Positions 1 through 7,790 are shown, numbered from the stretch's first letter. The stretch: DNA of 25,941 nt from Caldimicrobium sp964595655 (GCA_964595655.1 CAZQQV010000018.1:1-25941), one strand, 5' to 3'. Numbers and translations are program-made. The notes: generated by a model not told the origin, from the letters alone.

Positions 1-183
1 CAACAATATGGGACATTCCTCAAAAATTTTAAATTTAAATTTAGAAAGAAAACGAGTTCCCTTATAATAGAGACCCTCTTCCGGATTGAGCTCTACATCT
101 ATATTTCCAAAGGCATTAAATATGGCAAAACAGTCCTGATGCTTAAGAGTAAAAGTTTCAATAAAAAAGCTATTTCTTTCCAT
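1..183 (-). CDS. Glycogen debranching enzyme-like protein, N-terminal fragment (partial)
   Basis: An open frame of 61 codons starts with ATG at 183 and runs off the left edge, so only the N-terminus is visible. The fragment contains GLYYKGTRFLSKFKFKIF, which resembles the start of the N-terminal domain found in many bacterial amylo-alpha-1,6-glucosidase/debranching-type proteins, where a 'GLF-x-DTRFLSRL' segment is characteristic. It follows the GT4 glycosyltransferase by 12 bases in the same reading frame (the GT stop TAA at 198-196 is in frame), so the two are probably co-transcribed and may act on the same alpha-glucan or storage polysaccharide. No good Shine-Dalgarno is visible before the ATG, so coupling to the upstream gene is possible. 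The family call rests on one short motif and the neighbour; the catalytic domain is outside the window. Confidence 0.6.
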   Translation of the reverse strand, partial: MERNSFFIETFTLKHQDCFAIFNAFGNIDVELNPEEGLYYKGTRFLSKFKFKIFEECPILL

Positions 184-195
184 AGAAGAGGACTT

Positions 196-1242
196 TTAGG
201 CTGCCTTGAGAAGAAAGGTCTCTTTACTCAGTTCTTGATAAAGCTTTAAATATTCCTCAGCCATTCTTCTTGCGGTAAACCTCCTCTCAAAAACTTTTCT
301 GCAATATGCTCTATCAAGATCTTTAACTTTATCAAGGGCCTCTAAGGCCTCCTCTATGCTTTCCACTATGAAGCCCGTTTTACCATGTTCAATTATTTCA
401 GGCACAGAACCACAATTCCAGGCTACCACTGGGGTTCCACAAGCCATGGACTCAATCATAACAAGCCCAAAGGGTTCTGGCCAATCAATGGGAAAGAGAA
501 GGGCATAGGCCTTTCCGAGAAACTCATTTTTCTCTTTATCGTTAATTTCACCTATATACTCAACCCAGGGGCTTTTCAAAAGGGGTTTAATTATTTCCTT
601 AAAATATACTTCGTCTGCCTTGTCCACTTTAGCAGCAATAAAAAGTCTCATACCAAATTTTTCCGCAATTTCAATAGCCCTGTCAGGCCTCTTTTCAGGG
701 GAAATCCTTCCTAAGAAAGCCAGATATTCTCCCTTTGAAGGATAAAATTTATAAAGATTTTCAGGAAGGCCGTGATAAATGGTTGCCTTATAATTGAGAA
801 AGGGAAGGGGTTTTCTTTGAGAGTAGGAGATGGATACAAAGGGATAGGCCCTAAATTTTTCAAAAAAGGGAATATATTCAGGAAGATCAAGTCTTCCATG
901 AAGGGTGGTTAGAAAGGGAAAATTCATTCTGCTTGCCAGGGGCAAATGTAGATATTCAATGTGAAAGTGTACAATATCAAAAAGCTTTGCCCTTTTTATC
1001 ACCTCTTCAAGCATATATAAATGCCAGACTAAAGAATCTCTGCAGGATTTATCAAGACGCAAAGCCCTTGGACAAATAGGGATGAGTTTTGCACTCGTTT
1101 CGGAATCTCCACTTGCAAAAAGGATTACCTCATGCCCCATTTTGACAAGTTCTTCAGTAAGATAAGAAACTACTCTTTCTGTGCCACCGTAAAGTTTGGG
1201 AGGAACACTTTCATATAGGGGAGAAACCTGAGCAATCCTCAT
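196..1242 (-). CDS. GT4-family glycosyltransferase (GT-B fold)
   Basis: The 348-residue protein has the two-lobed plan of family 4 glycosyltransferases. The N-terminal lobe begins MRIAQVSPLYE with a PPKLYGGTER glycine-rich loop near residues 14-23; the C-terminal lobe has LGRISPEKRPDRAIEIA at about 177-193. The EX7E motif is intact as E256 and E264 in EPFGLVMIES, followed by ACGTPVVAWNCGSVPEII. These residues bind the nucleotide-sugar in the family; the enzyme should be cytoplasmic and retaining. There is no signal peptide or membrane segment. The ATG at 1242 is preceded by a purine-rich AAGAGGGGGG ribosome site. The downstream debranching-like gene suggests alpha-glucan or storage-sugar metabolism, but donor and acceptor cannot be read from the sequence; a role in exopolysaccharide or lipopolysaccharide is an alternative. 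Confidence 0.9.
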   Translation of the reverse strand: MRIAQVSPLYESVPPKLYGGTERVVSYLTEELVKMGHEVILFASGDSETSAKLIPICPRALRLDKSCRDSLVWHLYMLEEVIKRAKLFDIVHFHIEYLHLPLASRMNFPFLTTLHGRLDLPEYIPFFEKFRAYPFVSISYSQRKPLPFLNYKATIYHGLPENLYKFYPSKGEYLAFLGRISPEKRPDRAIEIAEKFGMRLFIAAKVDKADEVYFKEIIKPLLKSPWVEYIGEINDKEKNEFLGKAYALLFPIDWPEPFGLVMIESMACGTPVVAWNCGSVPEIIEHGKTGFIVESIEEALEALDKVKDLDRAYCRKVFERRFTARRMAEEYLKLYQELSKETFLLKAA

Positions 1243-1347
1243 GATTTACCCCCCTCTTAATGATGAAGTATTGTTGAAATGTTATTCAAAAAATAAGAAA
1301 ACCTTTCAGATTTTCAAGAAAAGTAAGAATTGATAAAAAATTAAGCT

Positions 1348-1375
1348 TTGGAATTTCTTGCTTTTGCAGTAAAAT
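1348..1375 (+). promoter_or_regulatory. Candidate sigma-70-type promoter of the plus-strand cluster
   Basis: TTGGAA (1348-1353) and TAAAAT (1370-1375) are separated by 16 bases in the 174-base gap between divergent genes, about 40 bases before the ATG of the M18 peptidase. An alternative reading is TTGCTT (1358) with TTATCT (1381), spacing 17. The gap is very AT-rich, so chance matches are expected. I found no comparable candidate for the divergent glycosyltransferase. Confidence 0.3.
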
Positions 1376-1416
1376 TTAATTTATCTTTACAAAGAGTTTC
1401 TAAGGGGGGTTAAATT

Positions 1417-2778
1417 ATGGAACATGTCTTTGATAGGTTGAAGGAAAATGAGAAAAGAGAGCTTGAGGAATTTTCAAAAGAGTATGTGAATTTCCTTTCT
1501 GAAGTTAAGACAGAAAGAGAGAGTGTTGAATATTTTAGAGAAAAACTTATGGCTTCAGGCTTTAAAGAGGAGGATTCTGAGAAGGGATTTTTTACTTTTA
1601 GAAACAAATTCCTTGCCTGCTGGAGAAGGGGACAAAGGCCTCTTTCTGAAGGTTTAAAGATAATTGTAAGCCACATTGACACACCAAGGCTTGACCTAAA
1701 GCTTCATCCTCTTTTTGAAAAGATGGACCTTGTTTTTTTGAAGACCCATTACTATGGTGGGATTAAGAAATATCACTGGGTGGCCATGCCCCTTTCTTTG
1801 CACGGAGTGGTAGTAAAAAAGGATGGGTCTCTTGTAAAAATCGTTCTTGGAGAAAAAGAAGAGGAACCTCTTTTTACCATATGCGATCTTCTTCCTCACC
1901 TTGCACGGAAAAAACAGGAGGAAAAAAAGCTTTCTGAGGCTATTCCTGCAGAAAATCTTAATATCTTAGCTGGAGGAATACCTCTGGAAAAAGAAAAAAA
2001 GGGAAAAAAAGAAGAGAAGGAAAGAATTAAAAAAAGAATCCTCAAGTTACTTGAGGAAAAATATGGAATTACTGAGGAAGACTTTTCTTCAGCTGAAATT
2101 TTTGCTGTGCCTGCAGGAAGGGCAAGGTTTGTAGGTTTTGATTCAGCCTTTATTGGAGGGTATGGACAAGACGATAGGATCTGTGCCTATACCAGTTTTA
2201 GAGCCCTTCTTGACATAGAAAAACCTCTATACACAGTTTTGGTTTTGTTTATGGATAGAGAAGAAATTGGCTCAGAGGGTAATACCAGTGCCAAAAGTCG
2301 AATTTTTGAGAGTTTGATCTATAACCTTATGAAAAAATTTAGTCTTTCCCCTACTCCGGACAATTTTTTTGAGATTATGAGCAAAACCAAGGCCCTTTCA
2401 GCAGATGTTACAGCTGGTATTGATCCCAATTATCTAGAGGTTCACGATGAATTAAACGATGCCAGAGTAGGTTACGGAGTGGTGATAAGCCGTTATACAG
2501 GACATGGAGGAAAATATCTTGCAAACGAGGCCCATGCTGAATATGTAAGTTATTTGAGAAATCTCTTTGAAAAGAACGGAGTTATCTATCAGGTTGCCTC
2601 TATGGGGAAAGTGGATGAAGGAGGTGGTGGAACGGTATCCAAATATTTTGCCTCCTATGGAATGGATATTGTGGATATAGGGCCACCTCTACTTTCCATG
2701 CATTCGCCCTTTGAAGTGGTTCACAAGGCAGACCTATATATGACCTATCGGGCCTTTAAAAGCTTTTTAAAGGAATAG
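1417..2778 (+). CDS. M18-family metalloaminopeptidase
   Basis: The 453-residue protein matches M18 (aspartyl aminopeptidase) enzymes, cytosolic two-zinc exopeptidases that remove N-terminal residues (acidic ones in characterised members). The probable metal and catalytic residues are all visible: H86 in SHIDTPRLDLK, D252 in YGQDDRICAYTS, E282/E283 in DREEIGSEGN, D330 in SADVTAG and H429 near the C-terminus in SMHSPFEVVHKADLY. The family motifs HYYGGIKKYHW and TGHGGKYLANEAHAEY are also present. A strongly charged Lys/Glu segment lies at about 190-210, encoded by poly-A-rich DNA, just before the second half of the catalytic domain; the frame is intact across it. The ATG follows a strong AAGGGGGGT site. 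It is the first gene of the plus-strand cluster, followed by trmI after 6 bases. Substrate preference is not deducible. Confidence 0.93.
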   Translation: MEHVFDRLKENEKRELEEFSKEYVNFLSEVKTERESVEYFREKLMASGFKEEDSEKGFFTFRNKFLACWRRGQRPLSEGLKIIVSHIDTPRLDLKLHPLFEKMDLVFLKTHYYGGIKKYHWVAMPLSLHGVVVKKDGSLVKIVLGEKEEEPLFTICDLLPHLARKKQEEKKLSEAIPAENLNILAGGIPLEKEKKGKKEEKERIKKRILKLLEEKYGITEEDFSSAEIFAVPAGRARFVGFDSAFIGGYGQDDRICAYTSFRALLDIEKPLYTVLVLFMDREEIGSEGNTSAKSRIFESLIYNLMKKFSLSPTPDNFFEIMSKTKALSADVTAGIDPNYLEVHDELNDARVGYGVVISRYTGHGGKYLANEAHAEYVSYLRNLFEKNGVIYQVASMGKVDEGGGGTVSKYFASYGMDIVDIGPPLLSMHSPFEVVHKADLYMTYRAFKSFLKE

Positions 2779-2784
2779 ATTTCA

Positions 2785-3549
2785 ATGCCTCTTAAAAAGG
2801 GAGATTATGTCATTCTCTTTTGTGAGGGCAAAAAGTATCTGGTAAGCCTAAGAGAGGGGCTTTTTCACACCCATAAAGGGGCCATCGAGCTTTCTCAACT
2901 GGAAGGCAAAGAATACGGGGAAAGCATCGTCTCCTCTAAGGGAGAAAAATTTTTCCTCTTAAAACCCACTCTTTTTGATTTTCTCATGAAACTCAAAAGA
3001 GAAACCCAGATTATCTATCCAAAAGATATAGGTTACATCTTGATTAAACTTGGTGTTTCAGAGGGAATGACAATTATTGAATGTGGATGTGGATCAGGGG
3101 CTTTAACAACTGCCCTTGCCTTTTTTGCGGGAAAAGAAGGAAAGGTTATTTCTTACGAGAGGGAGGAAAGATTTATTGAGATTGCAAAAGAAAATTTAAG
3201 GCGTTTAAATCTTGAAGAGAGGGTAATTTTTAAACATAAGGAGGTGGTTGAGGCCTTTGAGGAAGAGGAGGTTGATGCCCTTTTTCTTGATGTAAAGGAG
3301 CCCTGGAGGCTAATTCCAGCAGCCTATCGCTCTCTTAAAGGGGGGCATCCACTTGGAATTCTTGTTCCCACAACCAATCAGGTTTCGTTAGTTTTAAAGG
3401 TTTTTTCAGAATATCCCTTTGCAGATATTGAGGTTTCAGAGATTCTTCTGCGCAACTATAAGGCTAATCCCGAACGCCTGCGTCCAGAGGACCAGATGAT
3501 TGCCCACACAGGCTATTTGATCTTTGCCAAAAAGGTTTTGGAGAAATAA
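2785..3549 (+). CDS. trmI: tRNA (adenine-58-N1)-methyltransferase TrmI
   Basis: The 254-residue protein has the TrmI plan: a small beta-rich N-terminal domain (about 1-60) followed by a Rossmann methyltransferase domain. The S-adenosylmethionine motif is ECGCGSGALTTALAF at about 99-113, with the acidic residue of the next strand in YERE, and the catalytic-type motif LFLDVKEPW at 166-174 (D169, P173). The PKDIGYI segment before motif I, where family members usually have the pre-motif 'YPKD', is conserved. TrmI forms a tetramer and makes m1A58 in the T-loop of tRNA, a modification associated with tRNA stability and required for growth at high temperature in Thermus. Its TAA stop overlaps the ATG of the next gene (TAATG), so translation is probably coupled. 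Confidence 0.93.
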   Translation: MPLKKGDYVILFCEGKKYLVSLREGLFHTHKGAIELSQLEGKEYGESIVSSKGEKFFLLKPTLFDFLMKLKRETQIIYPKDIGYILIKLGVSEGMTIIECGCGSGALTTALAFFAGKEGKVISYEREERFIEIAKENLRRLNLEERVIFKHKEVVEAFEEEEVDALFLDVKEPWRLIPAAYRSLKGGHPLGILVPTTNQVSLVLKVFSEYPFADIEVSEILLRNYKANPERLRPEDQMIAHTGYLIFAKKVLEK

Positions 3550-4739
3550 TGGCAATCTATTTTCAATATTTGGAGATTGAACCTTTTCCTACAGAAAAAG
3601 AAAAAAGGCTTAAAAGCCTCATAAAAGCCGCTTTTCAAGTTTTAGGAAGGCGTTATAAAAATCTCACTGTGCTTTTTACCAATAACCAAGTGATAACTTC
3701 TTATAATGCAAAATTTTTGAAAAGACCCTATCCCACAAATGTTATTGCCTTTCCCTCTTTTGAGAGGGATTATCTTGGGGATATAATTATTTCCATAGAA
3801 AAGACATACGAAGAGGCCGCTTTCCATGGTCTTAATCCAGAGAAATATCTTTTAATGCTTCTTTTTCATGGTTTTTTACATCTTTATGGTTATGACCATG
3901 AAAAGGGGCTATATAGCCCCTGGCTTATGCTCAAAAATGAAATAAAATTAGCAAAAGCCTTAGGTTATGGAGAGGATGATATAATCAATTTTTTGCAGAG
4001 GAGGGAATATATGCCGGCAAAACTTGCTGTGAATGTTGATCATGTGGCCACAGTGAGAGAGGCAAGAAAGACTTATTATCCCGATCCCGTGCATGCAGCA
4101 GTTTTAGCAGAACTTGGAGGGGCAGATGGTATTGTGGTTCACTTAAGACTTGATAGAAGACATATTAAAGAAAGAGATGTGCGAATAATAAAGGAGATTA
4201 TCAAAACAAAGCTCATTCTTGAGATGGCTATTGATAAAGACTTAATTAAATTTGCTAAAGAGGTCAAGCCCTATCAGGTAACCCTTGTTCCAGAGAGGGT
4301 GGAAGAGGTTACCACTGAAGGAGGGATGGAGCTTGAGGGTAGGGTAGAGGAGGTGAAAAAGGTGGTAAAGGAGTTAAATAAAGCTGGAATAAAGGTGAGC
4401 CTTTTTGTGAATCCCGATGAAAAGACCCTTGAGCTTGCCAAAAAAACCGGGGCTCAAATTGTTGAGCTTCACACAGGGATGTATGCTGATGCAGAAGAGG
4501 AGGAAAGGAGGCTTCAGGAATTGGAAAGGCTTGAAAGAGCATCTCATCTTGCAAAAGAGCTTGGTTTTATTGTGCATGCAGGCCATGGGTTGAATTATGA
4601 AAATATTGGGCCTGTTGCCGCTATTCCAGAGATTGAGGAATTCAGCATCGGCCATAGCATTGTCTCAAGGGCCATCATGGTGGGAATGAAAGAGGCTGTA
4701 AGAGAAATGAAAGAGCTAATTTTAAGGGCAAGGGGGTAA
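3549..4739 (+). CDS. Fused endoribonuclease YbeY - pyridoxine 5'-phosphate synthase PdxJ
   Basis: One uninterrupted 396-residue frame joins two enzymes normally encoded separately. Residues 1-154 are YbeY, the zinc-dependent factor for 16S rRNA 3'-end maturation and ribosome quality control: it carries GDIIIS near 77-82 and the H-x3-H-x5-H zinc triad H107, H111, H117 in FHGFLHLYGYDH. The usual TDVLSFP motif reads TNVIAFP. Residues 155-396 are PdxJ, which condenses 1-deoxyxylulose 5-phosphate with 3-amino-2-oxopropyl phosphate to give pyridoxine 5'-phosphate: VNVDHVATVREAR, VVHLRLDRRHI, LILEMA (active-site Glu), EVTTEGG, HTGMYAD and AGHGL with its catalytic His are all present. The usual HLREDRRH reads HLRLDRRH. 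The linker is only about 12 residues and M155 is preceded by a strong ribosome site, so free PdxJ may also be made. Confidence 0.9.
   Translation: MAIYFQYLEIEPFPTEKEKRLKSLIKAAFQVLGRRYKNLTVLFTNNQVITSYNAKFLKRPYPTNVIAFPSFERDYLGDIIISIEKTYEEAAFHGLNPEKYLLMLLFHGFLHLYGYDHEKGLYSPWLMLKNEIKLAKALGYGEDDIINFLQRREYMPAKLAVNVDHVATVREARKTYYPDPVHAAVLAELGGADGIVVHLRLDRRHIKERDVRIIKEIIKTKLILEMAIDKDLIKFAKEVKPYQVTLVPERVEEVTTEGGMELEGRVEEVKKVVKELNKAGIKVSLFVNPDEKTLELAKKTGAQIVELHTGMYADAEEEERRLQELERLERASHLAKELGFIVHAGHGLNYENIGPVAAIPEIEEFSIGHSIVSRAIMVGMKEAVREMKELILRARG
3997..4013 (+). promoter_or_regulatory. Internal Shine-Dalgarno and ATG at the PdxJ junction
   Basis: AGAGGAGGGA lies 5 bases before ATG 4011-4013, inside and in frame with the YbeY-PdxJ gene (codon 155). 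It is stronger than many ribosome sites at true gene starts in this window, and the ATG is exactly where free-standing PdxJ proteins begin (MPAKLAVNVDH). This suggests a relic or working start that would give PdxJ alone in addition to the fusion. Confidence 0.65.
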
Positions 4740-4743
4740 AGAG

Positions 4744-5388
4744 ATGAAAATTGAAACCTTAATAGTTGGCCCCCTTCAGGTGTGCTGCTATATTGTTTAT
4801 GACGAAGACACCCGTGAAGGAGTTATCATTGATCCCGGGGATAGTGATCCAAAGATTGTGGAAAGAATTGAAAAACTCGGGGTAAAACCTATTTATATTC
4901 TTGGAACTCACGGGCATCCCGATCATATTCTTGGTGCGGATTACTTAAGAAAAATCTTTAAAATTCCCTTTTTACTTCATCGAGATGATGAAAGGTTTTT
5001 TAGAAACCCTGAAAATTTTGTTACCTTTAAACTCTGGGGTTTTCCGGAAAATCCTGAGGCTGATCTCGTTTTTGAAGAGGGAACAGTTTTAAACTTTGGA
5101 AAGTGCTACTTAAGGGTAATTCATACCCCTGGGCACTCCCCTGGCTCTGTTTGTTTTTATAATGAAAAAGAGGGTTTAATTTTTACTGGAGATACCCTTT
5201 TTGTTGAAGGAATAGGAAGGGCTGATTTGCCAGGGGGTTCCTATAAGGTTTTAATGAAGTCTATTCAAGAAAAACTTCTTGTTCTTCCAGATGAGACAGT
5301 TATTTATCCTGGACATGATTATGGTTCAAAACTAACTTCAACGATTGGCTATGAAAAAAAATTTAATCCCTTTTTGAATGAGGATTAG
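4744..5388 (+). CDS. Metallo-beta-lactamase-fold hydrolase (glyoxalase II-like)
   Basis: The 214-residue protein has the full metal-binding set of the metallo-beta-lactamase superfamily: the HxHxDH motif at 56-61 (THGHPDHILGADYL), the next histidine in HTPGHSPGSVCFY, the bridging aspartate in FTGDTLF and the last histidine in YPGHDYGS. The short length and the lack of the C-terminal helical domain of classical glyoxalase II place it with small glyoxalase II-like hydrolases such as YcbL, which can hydrolyse S-lactoylglutathione or other thioesters. The real substrate is unknown. It starts 4 bases after the YbeY-PdxJ stop and is the last gene of the plus-strand cluster. Its stop (5386-5388) overlaps the stop of the convergent UDP-glucose dehydrogenase gene. 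Confidence 0.9.
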   Translation: MKIETLIVGPLQVCCYIVYDEDTREGVIIDPGDSDPKIVERIEKLGVKPIYILGTHGHPDHILGADYLRKIFKIPFLLHRDDERFFRNPENFVTFKLWGFPENPEADLVFEEGTVLNFGKCYLRVIHTPGHSPGSVCFYNEKEGLIFTGDTLFVEGIGRADLPGGSYKVLMKSIQEKLLVLPDETVIYPGHDYGSKLTSTIGYEKKFNPFLNED

Positions 5389-6692
5389 GACCTTCCTATT
5401 CCTGAGTAGCTGAAACCAAGCTTTTTAACCACATCAGGCTCGTAAATATTTCTCATATCAATTAGCACTGGGGTTTTCATCAATTTTTTGATTTTCCCAA
5501 GGTCAAGAAAACGAAATTCGTTCCATTCGGTAAGAATGACCATGGCATGGGCATCCTTTACGGCCTCCTCAGGAGAAGAAGCATACTCCACTGGTAAATT
5601 TTTTACAGCCCCTTTGAATTCCTCCATAGCCACAGGGTCATAGGCCTTAACTTTGGCTCCCTTTTCAAGAAGAACAGGAATTACCGTTAAGGCAGGGCTT
5701 TCCCTTACATCACTGGTATTGGGTTTAAAGGAAAGTCCAAGCACAGCAATGGTTTTATTTTTTAAATCCCCAAGGAAGGCTTCAAGCTTTGATATAACTC
5801 TAAGTTTTTGTTTTTCGTTTACTTCAAGAACAGCTTCAAGAATCCTAAAGGGAGAACTAAGCTGTCTTCCCTGATGAATAAGGGCTTTGACATCTTTAGG
5901 AAAACAGGAGCCTCCAAACCCAGGCCCAGGATTTAGAAATTTGGGACCAATTCTTGGGTCAAGCCCCATTCCCTTGGCAACAACGGTTACATCAGCACCG
6001 ACCTTTTCACAGAAATTGGCGATTTCGTTAATAAAAGAAATTTTGGTTGCAAGAAAGGCATTGGAAGCATATTTGATTAATTCTGCCGTTTCAAGGTTGG
6101 TGATAATGAAGGGAGTTTCTGCAAGATAGAGGGGGCGATAAATATCCTTAATGATGGCAATGGCATAGGCGCTTTCCCCTCCAATGATAACTCTGTCTGG
6201 ATGCATGAAATCATCAACGGCATTTCCTTCTCTTAAAAACTCGGGATTTGAAATAATGTCTACTGAGGCATCCACTTTTTTATTCTTATCAATAAGCTCC
6301 TTTATCCAGCGGTTTGTTCCAACAGGAACGGTGCTTTTGGTAACAATGACCTTGTAATCATCAATGGTTTCAGCAAGTTTTAAGGCCACATCTTTGATTT
6401 GTGAAAGATCTGCAGAACCATCAGGAAGAGGGGGCGTTCCCACACAGATAAAAATTACTAAGGAATTTCTAACTGCCTTGGCAAAATCAGTGGTAAAATC
6501 AAGCCTTCCAGCTTTGAGATTTCTTTTGACTAAATCCTCTAACCCAGGTTCATAAAAGGGAATTTGCCCTTTTTTGAGTTTTCTGATTTTCTCTTCATCG
6601 ATATCCACGCAGGTAACCTTCATTCCAAAGTCAGCAAGACCTGCTCCAGAAACAAGGCCTACATAGCCTGTTCCAATAACAGCAATGTGCAT
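5385..6692 (-). CDS. ugd: UDP-glucose 6-dehydrogenase
   Basis: The 435-residue length is typical of bacterial UDP-glucose/GDP-mannose dehydrogenases, which oxidise UDP-glucose twice with NAD to UDP-glucuronate for capsule, exopolysaccharide or lipopolysaccharide sugars. The N-terminal Rossmann motif is GTGYVGLVSG at 7-16, with the acidic end of the second strand in CVDID. The catalytic cysteine is C263 in GPGFGGSCFPKDVKALI, and FKPNTSDVRESPA of the C-terminal domain is present, as are KSTVPVGT and NPEFLREG. The specificity call (UDP-glucose rather than GDP-mannose or UDP-ManNAc) comes from these motifs and is likely but not certain. The gene follows the D-Ala-D-Ala carboxypeptidase by 12 bases, probably in one transcript, and ends by overlapping the convergent hydrolase gene by 4 bases, with no clear terminator between them. 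Confidence 0.92.
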   Translation of the reverse strand: MHIAVIGTGYVGLVSGAGLADFGMKVTCVDIDEEKIRKLKKGQIPFYEPGLEDLVKRNLKAGRLDFTTDFAKAVRNSLVIFICVGTPPLPDGSADLSQIKDVALKLAETIDDYKVIVTKSTVPVGTNRWIKELIDKNKKVDASVDIISNPEFLREGNAVDDFMHPDRVIIGGESAYAIAIIKDIYRPLYLAETPFIITNLETAELIKYASNAFLATKISFINEIANFCEKVGADVTVVAKGMGLDPRIGPKFLNPGPGFGGSCFPKDVKALIHQGRQLSSPFRILEAVLEVNEKQKLRVISKLEAFLGDLKNKTIAVLGLSFKPNTSDVRESPALTVIPVLLEKGAKVKAYDPVAMEEFKGAVKNLPVEYASSPEEAVKDAHAMVILTEWNEFRFLDLGKIKKLMKTPVLIDMRNIYEPDVVKKLGFSYSGIGRS

Positions 6693-6704
6693 AACCTTTA
6701 GACC

Positions 6705-7790
6705 TTAAGAGCGAGATCTACTCGGAGAGCTTGCAGTAAGAAATTTTTTCTGTTTTTTAACCACTTTGTTTTTGAGAGGCTTTTTTGCAACCTTTGTTTG
6801 GTTGGCCTTTTTAGCAAGGGTCTTTGAAGATTTCTTTTTGGCATAAAGCTTTGAAGATTTCATTGTAACCTTGGCTTTAGATTTGTAATAAGCCTTAGGA
6901 GTAAGACTTACAGGTAGGTTTAGATTAACTGCGGTATTAATCACAACAGGAGAGATTTTATTTTCCAAAGCAAGCTCTGAAAATTTAATAAGCTTTTTAG
7001 TATCTTCCCAGAGGGCATCTCTATAAGGAGCACCAAGAACGGAGGTAATAATCAAGCGGTTTTTCACTTTGGCTACATTAACCAGACAATGTTTGGAAAC
7101 TCTGGTATAACCGGTTTTTCCTCCAAGAATTTCCTCCTTCAGCTCATCTTCAAATAGAAGTTTATTTGTATTTTTGACAATTATGGTTCTTCCTTTTTTT
7201 GAAGTAATAACCTTAACTGGGGTGCTAATAATTTCTTTAATTTGAGGATACTTTAGTGCCTCATATAATAAGAGGGCTAATTCATAGGCTGTAGTGTATT
7301 GATTGGGGGCAGGAAGGCCTGAGGCTGTTACAAAATGGGAATTTTTAAGACCTAAAAGCTGTGCCTTTTTATTCATGAGAACCGCAAAGTTTTCCTCACT
7401 TCCAGCTACAGCTTCAGCCAAGGCAACAGCTGCCTGATTGGAAGATTTGATAAGCATTAAATGAAGAAGATCTTCAACAGTGTAAATTTCTCCCTCGTAA
7501 AGCGTAGGGGGGGTGCTCGGGGTTTCTTCTGCTGTTTTTGATATTCTTATTTCTTGAGAAAGGGGAAGCCTGTCAAGAACTATCATAGCAGTTAAAAGCT
7601 TAACGGTGCTTGCAGGAGGAATCTTTACATGAGGATTTTTGGCATAAAGAATCTGTCCAGTCAGCCCATCAATGGCTACTGCAGAAAGGGCGTTAATATT
7701 TTCAAGATATTCCGTATTGATTTCCGCTTTGCTGGAATGAACAAAGAGAAAAATAACACAAAATATAAAAAAAGAAAGAATTTTCTTCAT
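6705..7790 (-). CDS. D-alanyl-D-alanine carboxypeptidase (S11 family) with Lys-rich tail
   Basis: This 361-residue protein is a low-molecular-weight penicillin-binding protein that would trim the terminal D-Ala from peptidoglycan stems in the periplasm. A signal peptide spans about residues 1-22 (Met-Lys-Lys, hydrophobic core, HSSKA). The three active-site motifs are S61-T-V-K64, S116-S-N118 and K225-T-G227. After about residue 295 the usual PBP5 beta domain and amphipathic membrane anchor are absent. In their place is a basic, low-complexity tail: 20 lysines in residues 303-349, a Ser/Arg end, and no Asp or Glu from 303 to 361. The tail may bind anionic wall or nucleic polymers; this is inference. 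The ATG follows AAAGGGGGT and a good promoter at 7832-7860. The neighbour ugd points to an envelope theme. Confidence 0.93.
   Translation of the reverse strand: MKKILSFFIFCVIFLFVHSSKAEINTEYLENINALSAVAIDGLTGQILYAKNPHVKIPPASTVKLLTAMIVLDRLPLSQEIRISKTAEETPSTPPTLYEGEIYTVEDLLHLMLIKSSNQAAVALAEAVAGSEENFAVLMNKKAQLLGLKNSHFVTASGLPAPNQYTTAYELALLLYEALKYPQIKEIISTPVKVITSKKGRTIIVKNTNKLLFEDELKEEILGGKTGYTRVSKHCLVNVAKVKNRLIITSVLGAPYRDALWEDTKKLIKFSELALENKISPVVINTAVNLNLPVSLTPKAYYKSKAKVTMKSSKLYAKKKSSKTLAKKANQTKVAKKPLKNKVVKKQKKFLTASSPSRSRS

Noticed and set aside
385..714. 109-codon plus-strand frame inside the glycosyltransferase gene
   Set aside because: Antisense to a gene with clear GT4 motifs; no independent evidence of coding.
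1274..1289. TTGAA-6-TTCAA inverted repeat as an operator before the glycosyltransferase
   Set aside because: Five-base arms in a very AT-rich gap are expected by chance, and no promoter was found beside it.
1960..2045. Poly-A-rich stretch in the M18 peptidase gene as a frameshift
   Set aside because: The frame continues through to all C-terminal catalytic motifs, so the gene is intact; it is only a charged Lys/Glu segment.
3905..3920. Palindrome GGGGCTATATAGCCCC as an intrinsic terminator
   Set aside because: It lies inside the YbeY coding region, has no following T-run and the loop is too short.
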